DNA of 64,000 nt from Chlamydiae bacterium RIFCSPLOWO2_12_FULL_45_20 (GCA_001796285.1 MGMD01000010.1:62001-126000); one strand, 5' to 3'; shown: positions 25,809 through 35,164, numbered from the stretch's first letter. The notes: generated by a model from the sequence alone, not told the origin. Made by a program: numbers and translations.

Positions 25809-26789
25809 TCAAGCATCCGTATTCATTACGAAAGTTTTGCTAAGCTGCCCGGGCTCTTCTTTGGCTAATCTCGGGACTCCAAATCCTGAAAGATGGGTTT
25901 GCATGGCGCGAACAAGTGCCAAGCTTCTTGTCTCTGAAACCACAAAATGACTCGATCCCTCGACTGGATCCAGAGTGTGTAGGTAGTAGGGGATAATCCC
26001 GGCATTGAGCAGGGTCTGAGAAAGACCAATGAGGGCTTCCTCGCTATCATTCACCCCACGTAAAAGAACGGATTGGTTGAGTAGAGAAATGCCTAGCCTT
26101 TGGATTTTTTTCAAAGCTTCGAGAACCTCCTCATCCAATTCTCTCGGGTGGTTGGCATGGATACAAAAGAACATTTGCTTGCTTGAGGAAGCTAAGAGAT
26201 GCAAGAAGGATGGGTCAATTCTTTCTGGAATACCGATTGGAAAGCGGGTGTGAAATCGGATCCTTTGAATGGAGGGGATCGCATCTAAGGTCCGAAGAAG
26301 ATCCGCCAACTGTTCATCGCTTAAAGAGAGGGGATCTCCGCCACTTAAAATCACTTCTGTGATCGTTGGATCTTTTTTTAAGTAGGCAGTTTCAGCCTCA
26401 AAATTCTTTATTTTTTTTTCGTAGGGAAAATTCTGGCGAAAGCAGTATCTACAATGCATCGCGCAGGCGCTGGTTGTGAGAATCAGTGCTCTGGCATGGT
26501 ATTTATGGAGGAGTTTTTCCGTTTTTTGAAAGGCGCAGTCTTGGACCGGATCAAGAGTAAATCCAGACAGGGAGATGTCTTCGTCGATTAAGGGAATAAA
26601 TTGGCGAAGGATCGGGTCGTTAAGATCATTTTTTACGATTTTCTTGGCGAGTCGTAGCGGCAGGTTCAAGACAAACTTAGACTTTAAAAGAATTCGCTCC
26701 CGGTTTTCTTTCGATAGATCTAAAAAGTCTAAAAGAGGGCCAATCTTTGTAAAATTTTCTTGTTGAATCTGTCTCCATAGAGGGGGCAT
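25809..26789 (-). CDS. epmB: EF-P lysine 2,3-aminomutase-type radical SAM enzyme (EpmB/YjeK)
   Basis: A 326-residue radical SAM protein. The cluster motif is CAMHCRYCFRQ (Cys109, 113, 116), GGDPLSLSDEQL follows, RFHTRFPIGIPERI is typical of KamA/EpmB enzymes, and the PLP lysine lies in the C-terminal part. At about 320 residues it is of EpmB length; true lysine 2,3-aminomutases are longer. EpmB supplies (R)-beta-lysine for EF-P modification; efp and epmA are not in this window, so the partner cannot be confirmed here. Confidence 0.88.
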   Translation of the reverse strand: MPPLWRQIQQENFTKIGPLLDFLDLSKENRERILLKSKFVLNLPLRLAKKIVKNDLNDPILRQFIPLIDEDISLSGFTLDPVQDCAFQKTEKLLHKYHARALILTTSACAMHCRYCFRQNFPYEKKIKNFEAETAYLKKDPTITEVILSGGDPLSLSDEQLADLLRTLDAIPSIQRIRFHTRFPIGIPERIDPSFLHLLASSSKQMFFCIHANHPRELDEEVLEALKKIQRLGISLLNQSVLLRGVNDSEEALIGLSQTLLNAGIIPYYLHTLDPVEGSSHFVVSETRSLALVRAMQTHLSGFGVPRLAKEEPGQLSKTFVMNTDA

Positions 26790-26824
26790 AGGGCCAAGAG
26801 TCTACCCCTGAAGGTGGTCTTCTG

Positions 26825-28198
26825 TCAAACGGGAATTTCGTCTAAAACGGTCTTTAAGTTTCTTTTTTTAGCCAGTGACTCCCGTTGGATATCAGCTCCT
26901 AAGGAAACAAGTTTCTCCGTAAGCCCTTCATAGCCTCGGTCGAGAAATTCGACATTGTCGATTGTGCTCATATCCTCAGAAAGAAGAGAGGCCATCACAT
27001 AGGCAAAGCCTGCCCTCAGATCGGGAATATGGATGTCCTTGCCTCGAAGCAGGGTAATTCCTTTGACTACTATGCTATGCAGGTGACTCTCAGGAGCAAA
27101 ACGGCAGGGGCCGCTTCCTAGACAGCTTGTAAACAGCTCAATGTCTGCTCCCATTTCTTTGAGTGTACGGGTGTAGCCGAAACGGTTCTCATACACCGTC
27201 TCATGCACGATAGAAGCCCCTTGCGCTTGCGTCATCAAGACAACAAAAGGCTGTTGCCAATCTGTCATAAATCCAGGATGCACGCCCGTCTCGATATGAA
27301 GCCCACCCTTGAGGGGTTGATCATAAAAAAACTCGATTCCCTGTTTTTTGACCTCAAACCTTCCGCCGATTTCTCTGAGCTTGTTGAGAAAAGTAATCAT
27401 ATGAAGATGTTCAGCTCCTTCAATGAACACTCTACCTTTTGTGCTAATGGCTGCCATTGCATAAGAGGCTACCTCATTACGATCACTTAACACTGTATGT
27501 TCCACATCATAAAACGAAGACGCTTCCTCAATGCAAATCGTGCGGTCTGCATCGACCATGATGTTGGCTCCCAATTTTTGTAAAAATAGGATCAGATCGA
27601 TAATTTCCGGTTCTATTGCAGCTTTTTTGATATATGTGGTTCCCTTAGCGCGTACTGCTGCTAGGATGGTGTTTTCCGTGGCTCCAACAGAGGGGTAATG
27701 GAGCGTAATGACCGTCCCTTTCAGCCCAGAATGGGCCTGCGCAAAATAGGCGCCTTCTTTTTTCATCACTCGATATTCGATCTCTGCTCCTAATTGTTGA
27801 AGCGCTTGGATATGAAAATCTACAGGTCTTAATCCAATGAGATCTCCTCCTGCTGTAGGCACAATGATATCGTTCGATGTGCGACCTAAAAGAGCTCCGA
27901 TCATTAAGATGGGAATTCGATTGGAGCCAGAGTAGCGCTGAGGGATATAGGACGTTTTGAGTTCTTCTGTTTGAATCTGTAGGATTTGATCCTTCTGATC
28001 CCACTCCACTTTGGATCCTAGTTCTTTACACAAGTTCACTGTAATTTCAACATCGCCGATATTCGGCACGTTATAGAAAGTGCACTTTCTGTCTGAGAGA
28101 AGCGATGCAACGAGAAGCTTGGTCATTGCATTTTTAGCGCCCGCTGCTCGAATGGTTCCTTGGAGGGGTTTCCCACCCTTAATTTTTAGCATGTCCAT
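26825..28198 (-). CDS. murA: UDP-N-acetylglucosamine 1-carboxyvinyltransferase (Asp-type MurA)
   Basis: A 457-residue EPSP-synthase-fold enzyme for the first committed step of peptidoglycan synthesis. GAKNAM (Lys/Asn of the UDP-sugar site), ARG-equivalent loops, SVGATENTILAA and FMTDWQ are in place. The catalytic loop reads TAGGDLIGLRPVD: the Cys that bacteria usually have (E. coli Cys115) is Asp here (about residue 119). The same Cys-to-Asp change is known in C. trachomatis MurA, where it gives fosfomycin resistance. ATG 28198 has an AAGAAG site; GTG 28201 and ATG 28192 are alternatives. murA sits near argS also in Chlamydia. Confidence 0.95.
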   Translation of the reverse strand: MDMLKIKGGKPLQGTIRAAGAKNAMTKLLVASLLSDRKCTFYNVPNIGDVEITVNLCKELGSKVEWDQKDQILQIQTEELKTSYIPQRYSGSNRIPILMIGALLGRTSNDIIVPTAGGDLIGLRPVDFHIQALQQLGAEIEYRVMKKEGAYFAQAHSGLKGTVITLHYPSVGATENTILAAVRAKGTTYIKKAAIEPEIIDLILFLQKLGANIMVDADRTICIEEASSFYDVEHTVLSDRNEVASYAMAAISTKGRVFIEGAEHLHMITFLNKLREIGGRFEVKKQGIEFFYDQPLKGGLHIETGVHPGFMTDWQQPFVVLMTQAQGASIVHETVYENRFGYTRTLKEMGADIELFTSCLGSGPCRFAPESHLHSIVVKGITLLRGKDIHIPDLRAGFAYVMASLLSEDMSTIDNVEFLDRGYEGLTEKLVSLGADIQRESLAKKRNLKTVLDEIPV

Positions 28199-28228
28199 CA
28201 CTTCTTATGTTATACTGAACTTGCAATT

Positions 28229-29155
28229 TTAGGATATTTTTTGACAGAGAGAGATGTTTTTTCGGAATGTGATGCACCCTAAGCGTTTTGGCAACAATCC
28301 TTCTTCATTTTTGGAAAAAGTTAGGGTTTTTGTAGAGATTTGAAGAGCGATCCAGCTCATCGTTTTTCTTGCATTGATTTCTACAACGGGGTGGACTTTT
28401 ATTTTCCCGTGGCTTTGGTATAGAAAAGCATCAATCCCCAATGGGCCCGCATATCCCATGTGTTGAATCTTCTGCACTAGAGCCTTTGCGTAATGGAGAT
28501 GTTCCTCGATGGCCCAAAACTCTATGTCACCTACGTAGGTTCTTTGATACATCCCTCTTGCATTCGTTGCAAAAAGAGTGATGCCGAGGAGCTTTCCGTT
28601 CTCCCACTGAGAGCTGAAATCTTGTGTTTTTTGAACCCAAGGCTCTCCGATGAGAGGAAGAGGATACGGCCGTTTGACTGGAGGAAATAGATGGCCTTTC
28701 CCTGCTGTGCCGTAAGCCGTTTTAAGCACTTTGGGTCCTGGCGTTTTTTCGATCCACTCTTCTACCTCTCTTTCCGTTTCAAGAAAGGTAGCGCCAGGGA
28801 GTTTGGGCGAGTGTGTAAAGGAAAAAATTTTCGAATTCATTGTTCGCACCTTTTCCCAGTCAGAGGCGCTATATGAAAGGGTGTGTTTTTTGGCCCATCT
28901 CTCGATGGCTTGAGAGGGGCCCCAATGTTCAATTGTTACGTCCTTTGGGGGACTTTTCAAAAGGACCAGGCGGGGATCTGGGTTGAGGGGTAGTTCCGTT
29001 ACTAGGATGCGATCCTCTGGCTGGGCGTATAGTAAAGGGAGAAACTGCAGCTGTGTGACAATAGGGTTTACATAAAACCAGCGCTCAAGGGGGCTTTTCA
29101 GAGAGCTCTCAAGTTCGCTTTCAAAAAATGTATTACAAATGTGAAGTTTCGACAT
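28229..29155 (-). CDS. ATP-grasp-like protein of unknown substrate
   Basis: A 308-residue cytoplasmic protein. The segment PKVLKTAYGTAGKGHLF (about residues 140-156) looks like the first ATP-grasp lysine and glycine-rich loop; WVQKTQDFSSQW resembles the second; and VHPVVEINARKTMSW near residues 253-267 carries the Glu-x-Asn metal ligands. The product is therefore probably a carboxylate-amine ligase. It is divergent from ispF. The substrate is unknown, and it may be a Chlamydiae-specific family. Confidence 0.65.
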   Translation of the reverse strand: MSKLHICNTFFESELESSLKSPLERWFYVNPIVTQLQFLPLLYAQPEDRILVTELPLNPDPRLVLLKSPPKDVTIEHWGPSQAIERWAKKHTLSYSASDWEKVRTMNSKIFSFTHSPKLPGATFLETEREVEEWIEKTPGPKVLKTAYGTAGKGHLFPPVKRPYPLPLIGEPWVQKTQDFSSQWENGKLLGITLFATNARGMYQRTYVGDIEFWAIEEHLHYAKALVQKIQHMGYAGPLGIDAFLYQSHGKIKVHPVVEINARKTMSWIALQISTKTLTFSKNEEGLLPKRLGCITFRKNISLCQKIS

Positions 29156-29178
29156 TTTATCCTACTTTATGCGATAAT
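29149..29178 (+). promoter_or_regulatory. Putative ispF promoter, almost touching the start codon
   Basis: TCGACA, 18 bp, GATAAT; the -10 box ends 8 bp before the ispF ATG, which suggests a leaderless transcript. Confidence 0.4.
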
Positions 29179-29186
29179 GACCCATT

Positions 29187-29684
29187 ATGAAACACGACAT
29201 GCCCATTTTTAGAACAGGCATTGGGCAAGACAGCCACCGATTTTTGCCGCAAGATTCCTCCAAACCCTGTGTCATAGGGGGAGTCATTTTTGAAGGGGTA
29301 CCTGGCTTAGACGCCGATTCCGATGGAGATGTCGTTTTCCACGCGCTTTGTAATGCCATTACCTCTGTAACAGGCGTGCCTATTCTTGGAGGAATAGCTC
29401 GTGACCTTTGCGGTAAGGATGGGATCACCGATAGCCAAGTGTACCTAGAAAAAGCTCTCGTTACTTTGGGAACGCAGCACATCGTGCACGCGGCGTTCAC
29501 TATAGAGGGCAAAAAACCCCATTTTGAAAAACATATCCCTTCAATGAGAAAAAACATTGCAGGGGCCCTCAACATTGATCCCACCGCCGTGGGAATTACA
29601 GCGACCTCAGGAGACGGTTTGACCGATTTTGGATGCGGAGACGGTATTCAGTGCTTTTGTATTCTCACTACTTATGAGAGATAG
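29187..29684 (+). CDS. ispF: 2-C-methyl-D-erythritol 2,4-cyclodiphosphate synthase
   Basis: A 165-residue MEP-pathway enzyme. GIGQDSHRF has the metal-binding Asp and His, [17 protein letters not shown] has the second metal-binding set, and [17 protein letters not shown] is the variant of the TTTEGLGFxGRxEGI end segment. No ribosome-binding site precedes the ATG. It is convergent with cysJ (13-bp overlap), the same pair as CT434/CT435 in C. trachomatis. Confidence 0.93.
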   Translation: MKHDMPIFRTGIGQDSHRFLPQDSSKPCVIGGVIFEGVPGLDADSDGDVVFHALCNAITSVTGVPILGGIARDLCGKDGITDSQVYLEKALVTLGTQHIVHAAFTIEGKKPHFEKHIPSMRKNIAGALNIDPTAVGITATSGDGLTDFGCGDGIQCFCILTTYER

Positions 29685-30727
29685 ACATCAAGTAAATACC
29701 GTTTGTTGTGCCGCATGGCCCTTAAAAAAAGACGAGCTTCTTCCTCAGTCATGTTTCCCTCTTCATGGATGATTTTTTCTAACGTGAGGTCTACATCTTT
29801 GGCCATTTCTTTCGCATCGCCGCACACGTAAAGGAAAGCGCCATCGCAAATCCACTTCCAAATGCTTTTTCTCTCTTCCCATAATTTATGTTGCACGTAA
29901 ATTTTTTGCTCTTGGTCTCTAGAGAATGCTGTACTAAGACGGAGTCTTCCTTGCTTTTCCAATTCTAACCAGTAGTCGCCATAGTGAAAATCTGTCGCTC
30001 GATTCCGTTCCCCAAAAAAGATCCAATTTTGTCCTTCGGCCTGTGTGGCGATTCTTTCTTGCAGAAAGGCTCGGAAAGGGGCAATGCCAGTTCCTGGGCC
30101 AATCAAGATGATGAGAGCATTGGGATCCTCAGGCAGTGCAAAATGGTTAGATGGTTGAACGTAGATAGGGATGGGAGTTAGGCCAATTTTCGCTTCTCGG
30201 CAAAGAAAATGGCTCCCCACACCGTATTGCTTTTCGCCTCTCAGATCGTATTCGACAAAAGCAATCAGTAGATGGATTTCATTCGAAAATACTTTCGCTG
30301 AATTGGCAATTGAGTAAAAACGGGGCATTAGGGGCAAGAGCACGCGTGCCAGTTCAGAAGGATGGGGCTTATGGTGCTCGAGGAGTTCCAATAAAGGGGC
30401 TGCCGTTTTTTCAACAGGGTAGAGTTTATGAAAAGAGCATCTTTGTAGGTTGGCTTTTTTCAAAAGATATTCTCGAAACGGAAGGGGTATACCACTTTTC
30501 TCGTCCCATACCTCCTCATCGCCTGTTGCGTGCAACTTCTTGAGGATCGCGTCCACCAATTGGGGTCGGTTGGACGGTAACACCGCGATGCTATCCCCGA
30601 CACGATAGGCAAGCTTTGAAGTGTCTGCTTCCAGTTCGAGATGATACGTTTTTTTAGACGAGCCTGCCCCGGTGAGAAGTTTTTTGGTTTTGAGTGTTGC
30701 GTAGTAGGGCGAAGCTCTCGTATACAT
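29672..30727 (-). CDS. cysJ: CysJ-like FAD/NADPH reductase without the flavodoxin domain
   Basis: A 351-residue diflavin-reductase C-terminal half. The FAD-binding part has PRFYSIANS and the YGVGSHFLC region; the NADPH part has [37 protein letters not shown] and [13 protein letters not shown]. The FMN (flavodoxin) domain of full CysJ is missing. This short form is usual for chlamydial 'CysJ'; the electron acceptor is unknown, and sulfite reduction cannot be assumed. Confidence 0.88.
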   Translation of the reverse strand: MYTRASPYYATLKTKKLLTGAGSSKKTYHLELEADTSKLAYRVGDSIAVLPSNRPQLVDAILKKLHATGDEEVWDEKSGIPLPFREYLLKKANLQRCSFHKLYPVEKTAAPLLELLEHHKPHPSELARVLLPLMPRFYSIANSAKVFSNEIHLLIAFVEYDLRGEKQYGVGSHFLCREAKIGLTPIPIYVQPSNHFALPEDPNALIILIGPGTGIAPFRAFLQERIATQAEGQNWIFFGERNRATDFHYGDYWLELEKQGRLRLSTAFSRDQEQKIYVQHKLWEERKSIWKWICDGAFLYVCGDAKEMAKDVDLTLEKIIHEEGNMTEEEARLFLRAMRHNKRYLLDVYLS

Positions 30728-30785
30728 TTTTTATAGACAGTTCAGAAAAAAAAAGTTAGATTCGGCAAAAAGGGAGATCGGATTC

Positions 30786-30917
30786 ATGAGATTCCTACTG
30801 ATCATTGGTTTATGTCTGCTTTCATACGCTTGTCACAATGGAACCGTGACCCATCATCGTACCTACGTTATTTCTAAATCTCAAGAGGCGGAGATTATGG
30901 AGCCGCAGTCTGACTGA
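30786..30917 (+). CDS. Very small lipoprotein (43 aa)
   Basis: A 43-codon frame with a signal peptide and lipobox: MRFLLIIGLCLLSYAC, cleavage expected before Cys16, giving a 28-residue mature lipopeptide (CHNGTVTHHRTYVISKSQ and a short acidic end). It lies divergent from cysJ and its last 23 bp overlap the convergent 3' end of gltX. In C. trachomatis the small cysteine-rich lipoprotein gene omcA is a neighbour of gltX; this one has only two Cys in all and is not clearly homologous. The call rests on the lipobox alone. Confidence 0.5.
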   Translation: MRFLLIIGLCLLSYACHNGTVTHHRTYVISKSQEAEIMEPQSD

Positions 30918-32412
30918 TGAGTGTTCGGCAATCTTTCTTCTCCCAGCATTTTTTTAGCTGTACAAGCTTTTTATTCGAGATCCCGCCAAGCACTTCGATG
31001 GCTTTCATCAGGCGGACTCGCACCCGGTCTTTCCCAAGCAGGGTCACCGAATCAAAAAGCGGAGGCCCCTTTAGTTTACCCATAATGCTTGCAAAAAGAG
31101 ACGGGATAATCACTTTTTTATAGGGCAATCCAAAAATCTCTTCCGCTTCTTTGGAGGCTTCTTCGAGCGCCTTCCCATTCCAAGACTCTTTTTCATCCAA
31201 GCTCCAAATGACTGCCTGGAGGAGCATGGCAATGGCCTCCGGGGCTGTATTCTTATGAGAGAGAAGTCCAGGCGTTATTTTGAGTTGATTGATAAAGAAA
31301 AAGTCACAAAGATCTAAAAAATCGCCAAAAGTTCTCATGCGCGTATGGACAAGGGGCATGAGTTTTTTCATAAAGTCGTCATTGAATTGCCACTGTTGCA
31401 ATCGATCCCATAATTGGCTCTCAGGAACACCCTCTATGATCCTTTTTTGATTGATCCATTCCAGTTTTTGCACGTCAAAAAACGCACCGGAGACCCCGAT
31501 TCTTTTCGGATCGAATTCCCGGATAATCTCATCGAGCTCATAGATCTCTCGGTCTTTGGGCATGCTATAGCCCATTAAAGTCAAAAAGTTGACGAGCGCT
31601 TCTGGAAGGTATCCACTATCGCGAAAGTAAAAAATAGAGGTGGGATTTTTACGCTTGGAGAGTTTTTTCCCATCGCTTCCCAATAAAAGAGGCATGTGCA
31701 TAAACACGGGTGGGTTCCAACCGAAGGCTTCATAAAGGAAAATATGTTTGGGAGTCGAACTCATCCACTCATCTCCACGAATGACATGGGTAATACGCAT
31801 CAGATGGTCGTCCACAACATTGGCTAGATGATAGGTAGGATATCCGTCCGATTTTAGCAAGACTTGATCATCCACATCGGCCCACGGAACGGTAATCCTC
31901 CCTTTGATCTCATCTTCGTAAATACATTCTCCTTTTAAGGGGATTTTCAAACGGATCACGTAGGGTTGTCCCGCATCTTCTTTTTGTTTCACTTCCTCTA
32001 AAGAAAGGTTTCTGTATCTTCGGTCGTAAGCTGTGCGTCTTCCTTCAGCCTGGGCGAGCTCTCGCATTTCTTCCAGTTCTTCCGAGGAGGCAAAGCACTT
32101 ATATGCCATGCCTTTTTCCAACAGTTCATAAGCATGAGTTCGATAAATGTCCGTCCGTTCAGATTGCCGATAGGGTCCATAAGGCCCGCCTATATCAGGA
32201 CCTTCATCCCAGCTGATTGTACACCAGCGCAACGCTTCTAGAATATTTTTTTCAAACTCCGGGCGGCTTCTTACTTGGTCTGTATCTTCTATGCGTAAGA
32301 TGAATTGTCCTTTAAAGTGGCGGGCAAAGATGAGATTGAAAAGCGCGATGTAAGCAGTCCCCACATGAGGGTCCCCTGTTGGCGACGGCGCTATGCGAAC
32401 TCTAACTGTCAT
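30895..32412 (-). CDS. gltX: Glutamyl-tRNA synthetase
   Basis: A 505-residue class I synthetase. HIGH motif: APSPTGDPHVGTAYIALF; KMSKS motif: DGKKLSKRKNPTS; the editing-like WSCTIS-type loop and a helical anticodon-binding domain follow. The ATG overlaps the tsp stop (ATGA) and has a GGGAG site, so the two genes are coupled. In C. trachomatis omcA and omcB lie between tsp and gltX; here they do not. Confidence 0.96.
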   Translation of the reverse strand: MTVRVRIAPSPTGDPHVGTAYIALFNLIFARHFKGQFILRIEDTDQVRSRPEFEKNILEALRWCTISWDEGPDIGGPYGPYRQSERTDIYRTHAYELLEKGMAYKCFASSEELEEMRELAQAEGRRTAYDRRYRNLSLEEVKQKEDAGQPYVIRLKIPLKGECIYEDEIKGRITVPWADVDDQVLLKSDGYPTYHLANVVDDHLMRITHVIRGDEWMSSTPKHIFLYEAFGWNPPVFMHMPLLLGSDGKKLSKRKNPTSIFYFRDSGYLPEALVNFLTLMGYSMPKDREIYELDEIIREFDPKRIGVSGAFFDVQKLEWINQKRIIEGVPESQLWDRLQQWQFNDDFMKKLMPLVHTRMRTFGDFLDLCDFFFINQLKITPGLLSHKNTAPEAIAMLLQAVIWSLDEKESWNGKALEEASKEAEEIFGLPYKKVIIPSLFASIMGKLKGPPLFDSVTLLGKDRVRVRLMKAIEVLGGISNKKLVQLKKCWEKKDCRTLISQTAAP

Positions 32413-34349
32413 AAATCTCCCTTCAACTCCCTCAATAAAATGAGATCTTTCATCACATTCAGTGTCTCTATCAGTTGCAAATCGGTTTGAGCAAATAGGT
32501 TGACTGACTCGGCGTCAAAGTTTTTTTGGGCAAGCTCCTTTAAAAAACCTTGGTAGTTTTTGTTGCGCTCAATACGCATAGTAGAGTTGTAGTTCAACTT
32601 TTTTATATAAGGTTCATAAGTAGTCAGGCGCTCTTGCTGGTGATATTTGTACATGGAACCCAATTGCATCTTGTGGAACGGAGACAGATCGGAAAGGTCA
32701 TCTTCAAAATTCGGCGGGATGGAGTCATTTTCGAGAGGAAATTTGGCAAAGGCTTCGCCGATATCGAGCTCCGAAAGAATGCCGGGAATCACAATCTCTG
32801 AGGCAACTCCAATGAGTTGGGGGCTTTTCCCTGAAACGGTGTAGTATTTACCTCGCGTCACTTTATATTCTCCCTGGGAGTTCACCTTGGGACTGTTGTG
32901 CGGTTCAAGAGTAAAGGTTTGAAAGGAGCCTTTCCCAAACGTATGAGCATCGCCCAGGACAATCGCCCTTCCATAATCCTGCAAGGTTTGGGAGACAATT
33001 TCAGCAGCAGACGCAGAAGCTCGGTTCACAAGGCAAAAAAGCGGGCCTTGCCAGACTGGCGTCCCCTCCACTTCTCGAAGATGTTGGATTTTTCCCAAGT
33101 GATCTTTGATGGAAACGACAATTCCCTTATTGATAAAAAGACCCGTTACACTGACGGCTTGGGCGAGCAGCCCTCCAGCATTGCTTCGCAGATCGAGAAT
33201 GACTCCTTTTAATGCATGCTCCTTCTCGATTTCTTCAATCGCTTTACGGATATCGGAGGCTGAACAGTTATTCTGATCCTGGTAGAAGGAGTAGAGTTTC
33301 AAGATTGCAATGACCCCATCTCCATAAGGTTCAATAACGGATTCCAGTCGCGTTTCTTCAAGAATGACTTCATTACGAACCAGCGCAATCTCTAGAGTTT
33401 CTGACTTTCTTTCCTCTCCATCGCCAGACTGTCTTAAAATGGTTAAAAGCACGGAAGATCCTTGTTCCCCACGAATCAACTCCACAGCCTCTGTGATTTC
33501 CATGCCGATAATGGACTCTTGATTGACGGCAATAATTTTATCATTGATTTTGAGTTTATTGCTTAGGCTGGCAGGACTGTTTTCCAAAATTCGGACGACA
33601 GAAAGGCCGTCGAGATCGTCTCTTAACTGCGCGCCTATTCCAAAAAGGCGTTGTTGAACCTGAATCATAAATTGATTCGCTTCTTTAGGCGTGAAGTAAT
33701 TGGTGTGGGCATCGAGAGCGGAAGCGGCGGCCTTTAAGACAACGCTCAAGGTCTGTCTCGTTTGTTCCTCTTTGGTGCCGCCAATAAACTCTTGCTCACG
33801 GTTGATTCTTCCCTTTTGGAGGCGCTGGATAAAGCGGGACTGATGCTCGCTGGCAAGTTTTTGCGTGGCATCTAGCTGAAGGGCTTTGATGCGGAGAATG
33901 CGATTGAGGAGCTCTCCATCATTAGTCGCCCAGGAAAGGTCCTTAAACTCAGCGCTTTTCACTCCCTTGGGTAGTTCCATCGAAAGGATCTTGTCTTCTA
34001 TTTCACCTCTTCGATCGATCGCTACCGCGAAGGCTGCATGAATATCGTAGAAGAGGGAAAAATCCCCTGTATGGAATCCGTCCAATGCTCGCTGCAGGGT
34101 TTCAGGGGTGGGCTCCAGCCACTTTGTAATCGCTTCTTCAACGAAATATGTCTTTGTCGGGTCGAGCTCATCGAGAAAATTTTTTAATGTCCGGTCCACC
34201 AGCTCCGCAGTCCATCTTTTGTAAGAGACGTGCGCCTTCAAAATTTCCTCGATCTTGTTTTTTACAATGTGTGGAGCCAGTCGAGGCGGCTTTGCCTCAG
34301 ACACCGAAAAAATCAGGATAAAGATAAGGAAGGTAAATCGGAACAGCAT
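32409..34349 (-). CDS. tsp: Tail-specific protease, S41 family (CT441/Tsp type)
   Basis: A 646-residue periplasmic protease with a signal peptide (MLFRFTFLIFILIFSVSEA). A long N-terminal helical domain is followed by a PDZ domain (LFGIGAQLRDDLDGLSVVRI, about residues 225-310) and the S41 catalytic core, with RASASAAEIVSQ (Ser) and FGKGSFQ (Lys). A C-terminal Tsp-like domain ends the protein. In C. trachomatis CT441 has been described as a host-directed as well as bacterial protease. It is the first gene of a two-gene operon with gltX. Confidence 0.92.
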   Translation of the reverse strand: MLFRFTFLIFILIFSVSEAKPPRLAPHIVKNKIEEILKAHVSYKRWTAELVDRTLKNFLDELDPTKTYFVEEAITKWLEPTPETLQRALDGFHTGDFSLFYDIHAAFAVAIDRRGEIEDKILSMELPKGVKSAEFKDLSWATNDGELLNRILRIKALQLDATQKLASEHQSRFIQRLQKGRINREQEFIGGTKEEQTRQTLSVVLKAAASALDAHTNYFTPKEANQFMIQVQQRLFGIGAQLRDDLDGLSVVRILENSPASLSNKLKINDKIIAVNQESIIGMEITEAVELIRGEQGSSVLLTILRQSGDGEERKSETLEIALVRNEVILEETRLESVIEPYGDGVIAILKLYSFYQDQNNCSASDIRKAIEEIEKEHALKGVILDLRSNAGGLLAQAVSVTGLFINKGIVVSIKDHLGKIQHLREVEGTPVWQGPLFCLVNRASASAAEIVSQTLQDYGRAIVLGDAHTFGKGSFQTFTLEPHNSPKVNSQGEYKVTRGKYYTVSGKSPQLIGVASEIVIPGILSELDIGEAFAKFPLENDSIPPNFEDDLSDLSPFHKMQLGSMYKYHQQERLTTYEPYIKKLNYNSTMRIERNKNYQGFLKELAQKNFDAESVNLFAQTDLQLIETLNVMKDLILLRELKGDL

Positions 34350-34721
34350 ATTCGTTTAAAAAATGAATCCCCTCCGTAGAAAGCACTACGCGCGAAAAAT
34401 GACTATATACCTAAGAAGCACTTTAGCGCTATACCGAAATGGAAAGGTACTACCGCACTTTGTCAAATGGCGTAAAACGGTATAAAATATTTAATAAGAT
34501 AAATGATTTTTTTTGCGCAATATTTCATCCCTGAAACAATTTGTTCGTATGACAAATCCGTTGATTTATAGTCGTTAATATGAAATAATCGTTACTTAAA
34601 GAAAGTAAACTAAATTAAGTGTGCAAAAAATGAAATCTTTATCAAGTATTTTTTGCCGAAAGAGTTAGTAAATCGTTGAAATTTAGTTAGTTGTATTAAA
34701 TTTTTTTAGGAGGAAGGAACC
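34350..34721. other. AT-rich divergent intergenic region between tsp and euo
   Basis: These 372 bp have no coding sequence beyond a 12-codon frame at 34630 without a ribosome site. They hold a putative euo promoter and an unusually AT-rich leader of about 130 nt. Regulation of euo probably acts here. Confidence 0.6.
34561..34589 (+). promoter_or_regulatory. Putative euo promoter
   Basis: TTGATT, exactly 17 bp, AATAAT, followed by a long AT-rich leader and an AGGAGG site before the ATG at 34722. Confidence 0.4.
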
Positions 34722-35159
34722 ATGAATTCGGACATAGCATGGGGCCAAGATGGACAAGTTAGAGATTCGGCAAAAGTGGTTTCCATTACAGAGGCTGCTC
34801 GAATCAATAATGTAACTAGGCAAGCAATCTATGTTGCCATTAAGCAAAAAAAGCTCAAGGCGGCCAAAGATTCTACCCGTTGGACCATTCATTTGGATGA
34901 TTTAGAAGAATACAGAAAAAATAAGTATTCAAGAACGAAGTCAATATTTGATGGTGAACTTTTATTTGATCCAGATAAAGGTTACTATTCAGTTAACCAA
35001 GCTGCAAAACTTCTTGGAGTACCTGCGCAGAAAATTTACTATGCAACGCGTATAGGGCTTTTAAAGGCTCATAGAAAAGGCGCAGCATGGGTCATTCATG
35101 TGGATGATATCAAAGGATATCAAGAGCACTATCTAAATCGTAAGCCGAAAGTAGGCTAA
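34722..35159 (+). CDS. euo: Euo-type developmental transcription regulator
   Basis: A 145-residue DNA-binding protein made of two related excisionase/MerR-like winged-helix modules: SITEAARINNVTRQAIYVAI with TRWTIHLDDLEEYR, and SVNQAAKLLGVPAQKIYYAT with AAWVIHVDDIKGYQ. The arrangement and the ARQAIYVAIKQKKL-like recognition helix match chlamydial Euo, which represses late genes in the replicative stage. The position beside tsp and gltX agrees with the euo locus of Chlamydia. A strong AGGAGG site suggests high expression. It is followed by a terminator, so it is monocistronic. Confidence 0.9.
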   Translation: MNSDIAWGQDGQVRDSAKVVSITEAARINNVTRQAIYVAIKQKKLKAAKDSTRWTIHLDDLEEYRKNKYSRTKSIFDGELLFDPDKGYYSVNQAAKLLGVPAQKIYYATRIGLLKAHRKGAAWVIHVDDIKGYQEHYLNRKPKVG

Positions 35160-35164
35160 AAGAG

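Noticed and set aside
34630-34668. 12-codon leader peptide frame upstream of euo
   Set aside because: No ribosome-binding site and no attenuator-like structure; an AT-rich region gives such frames by chance.
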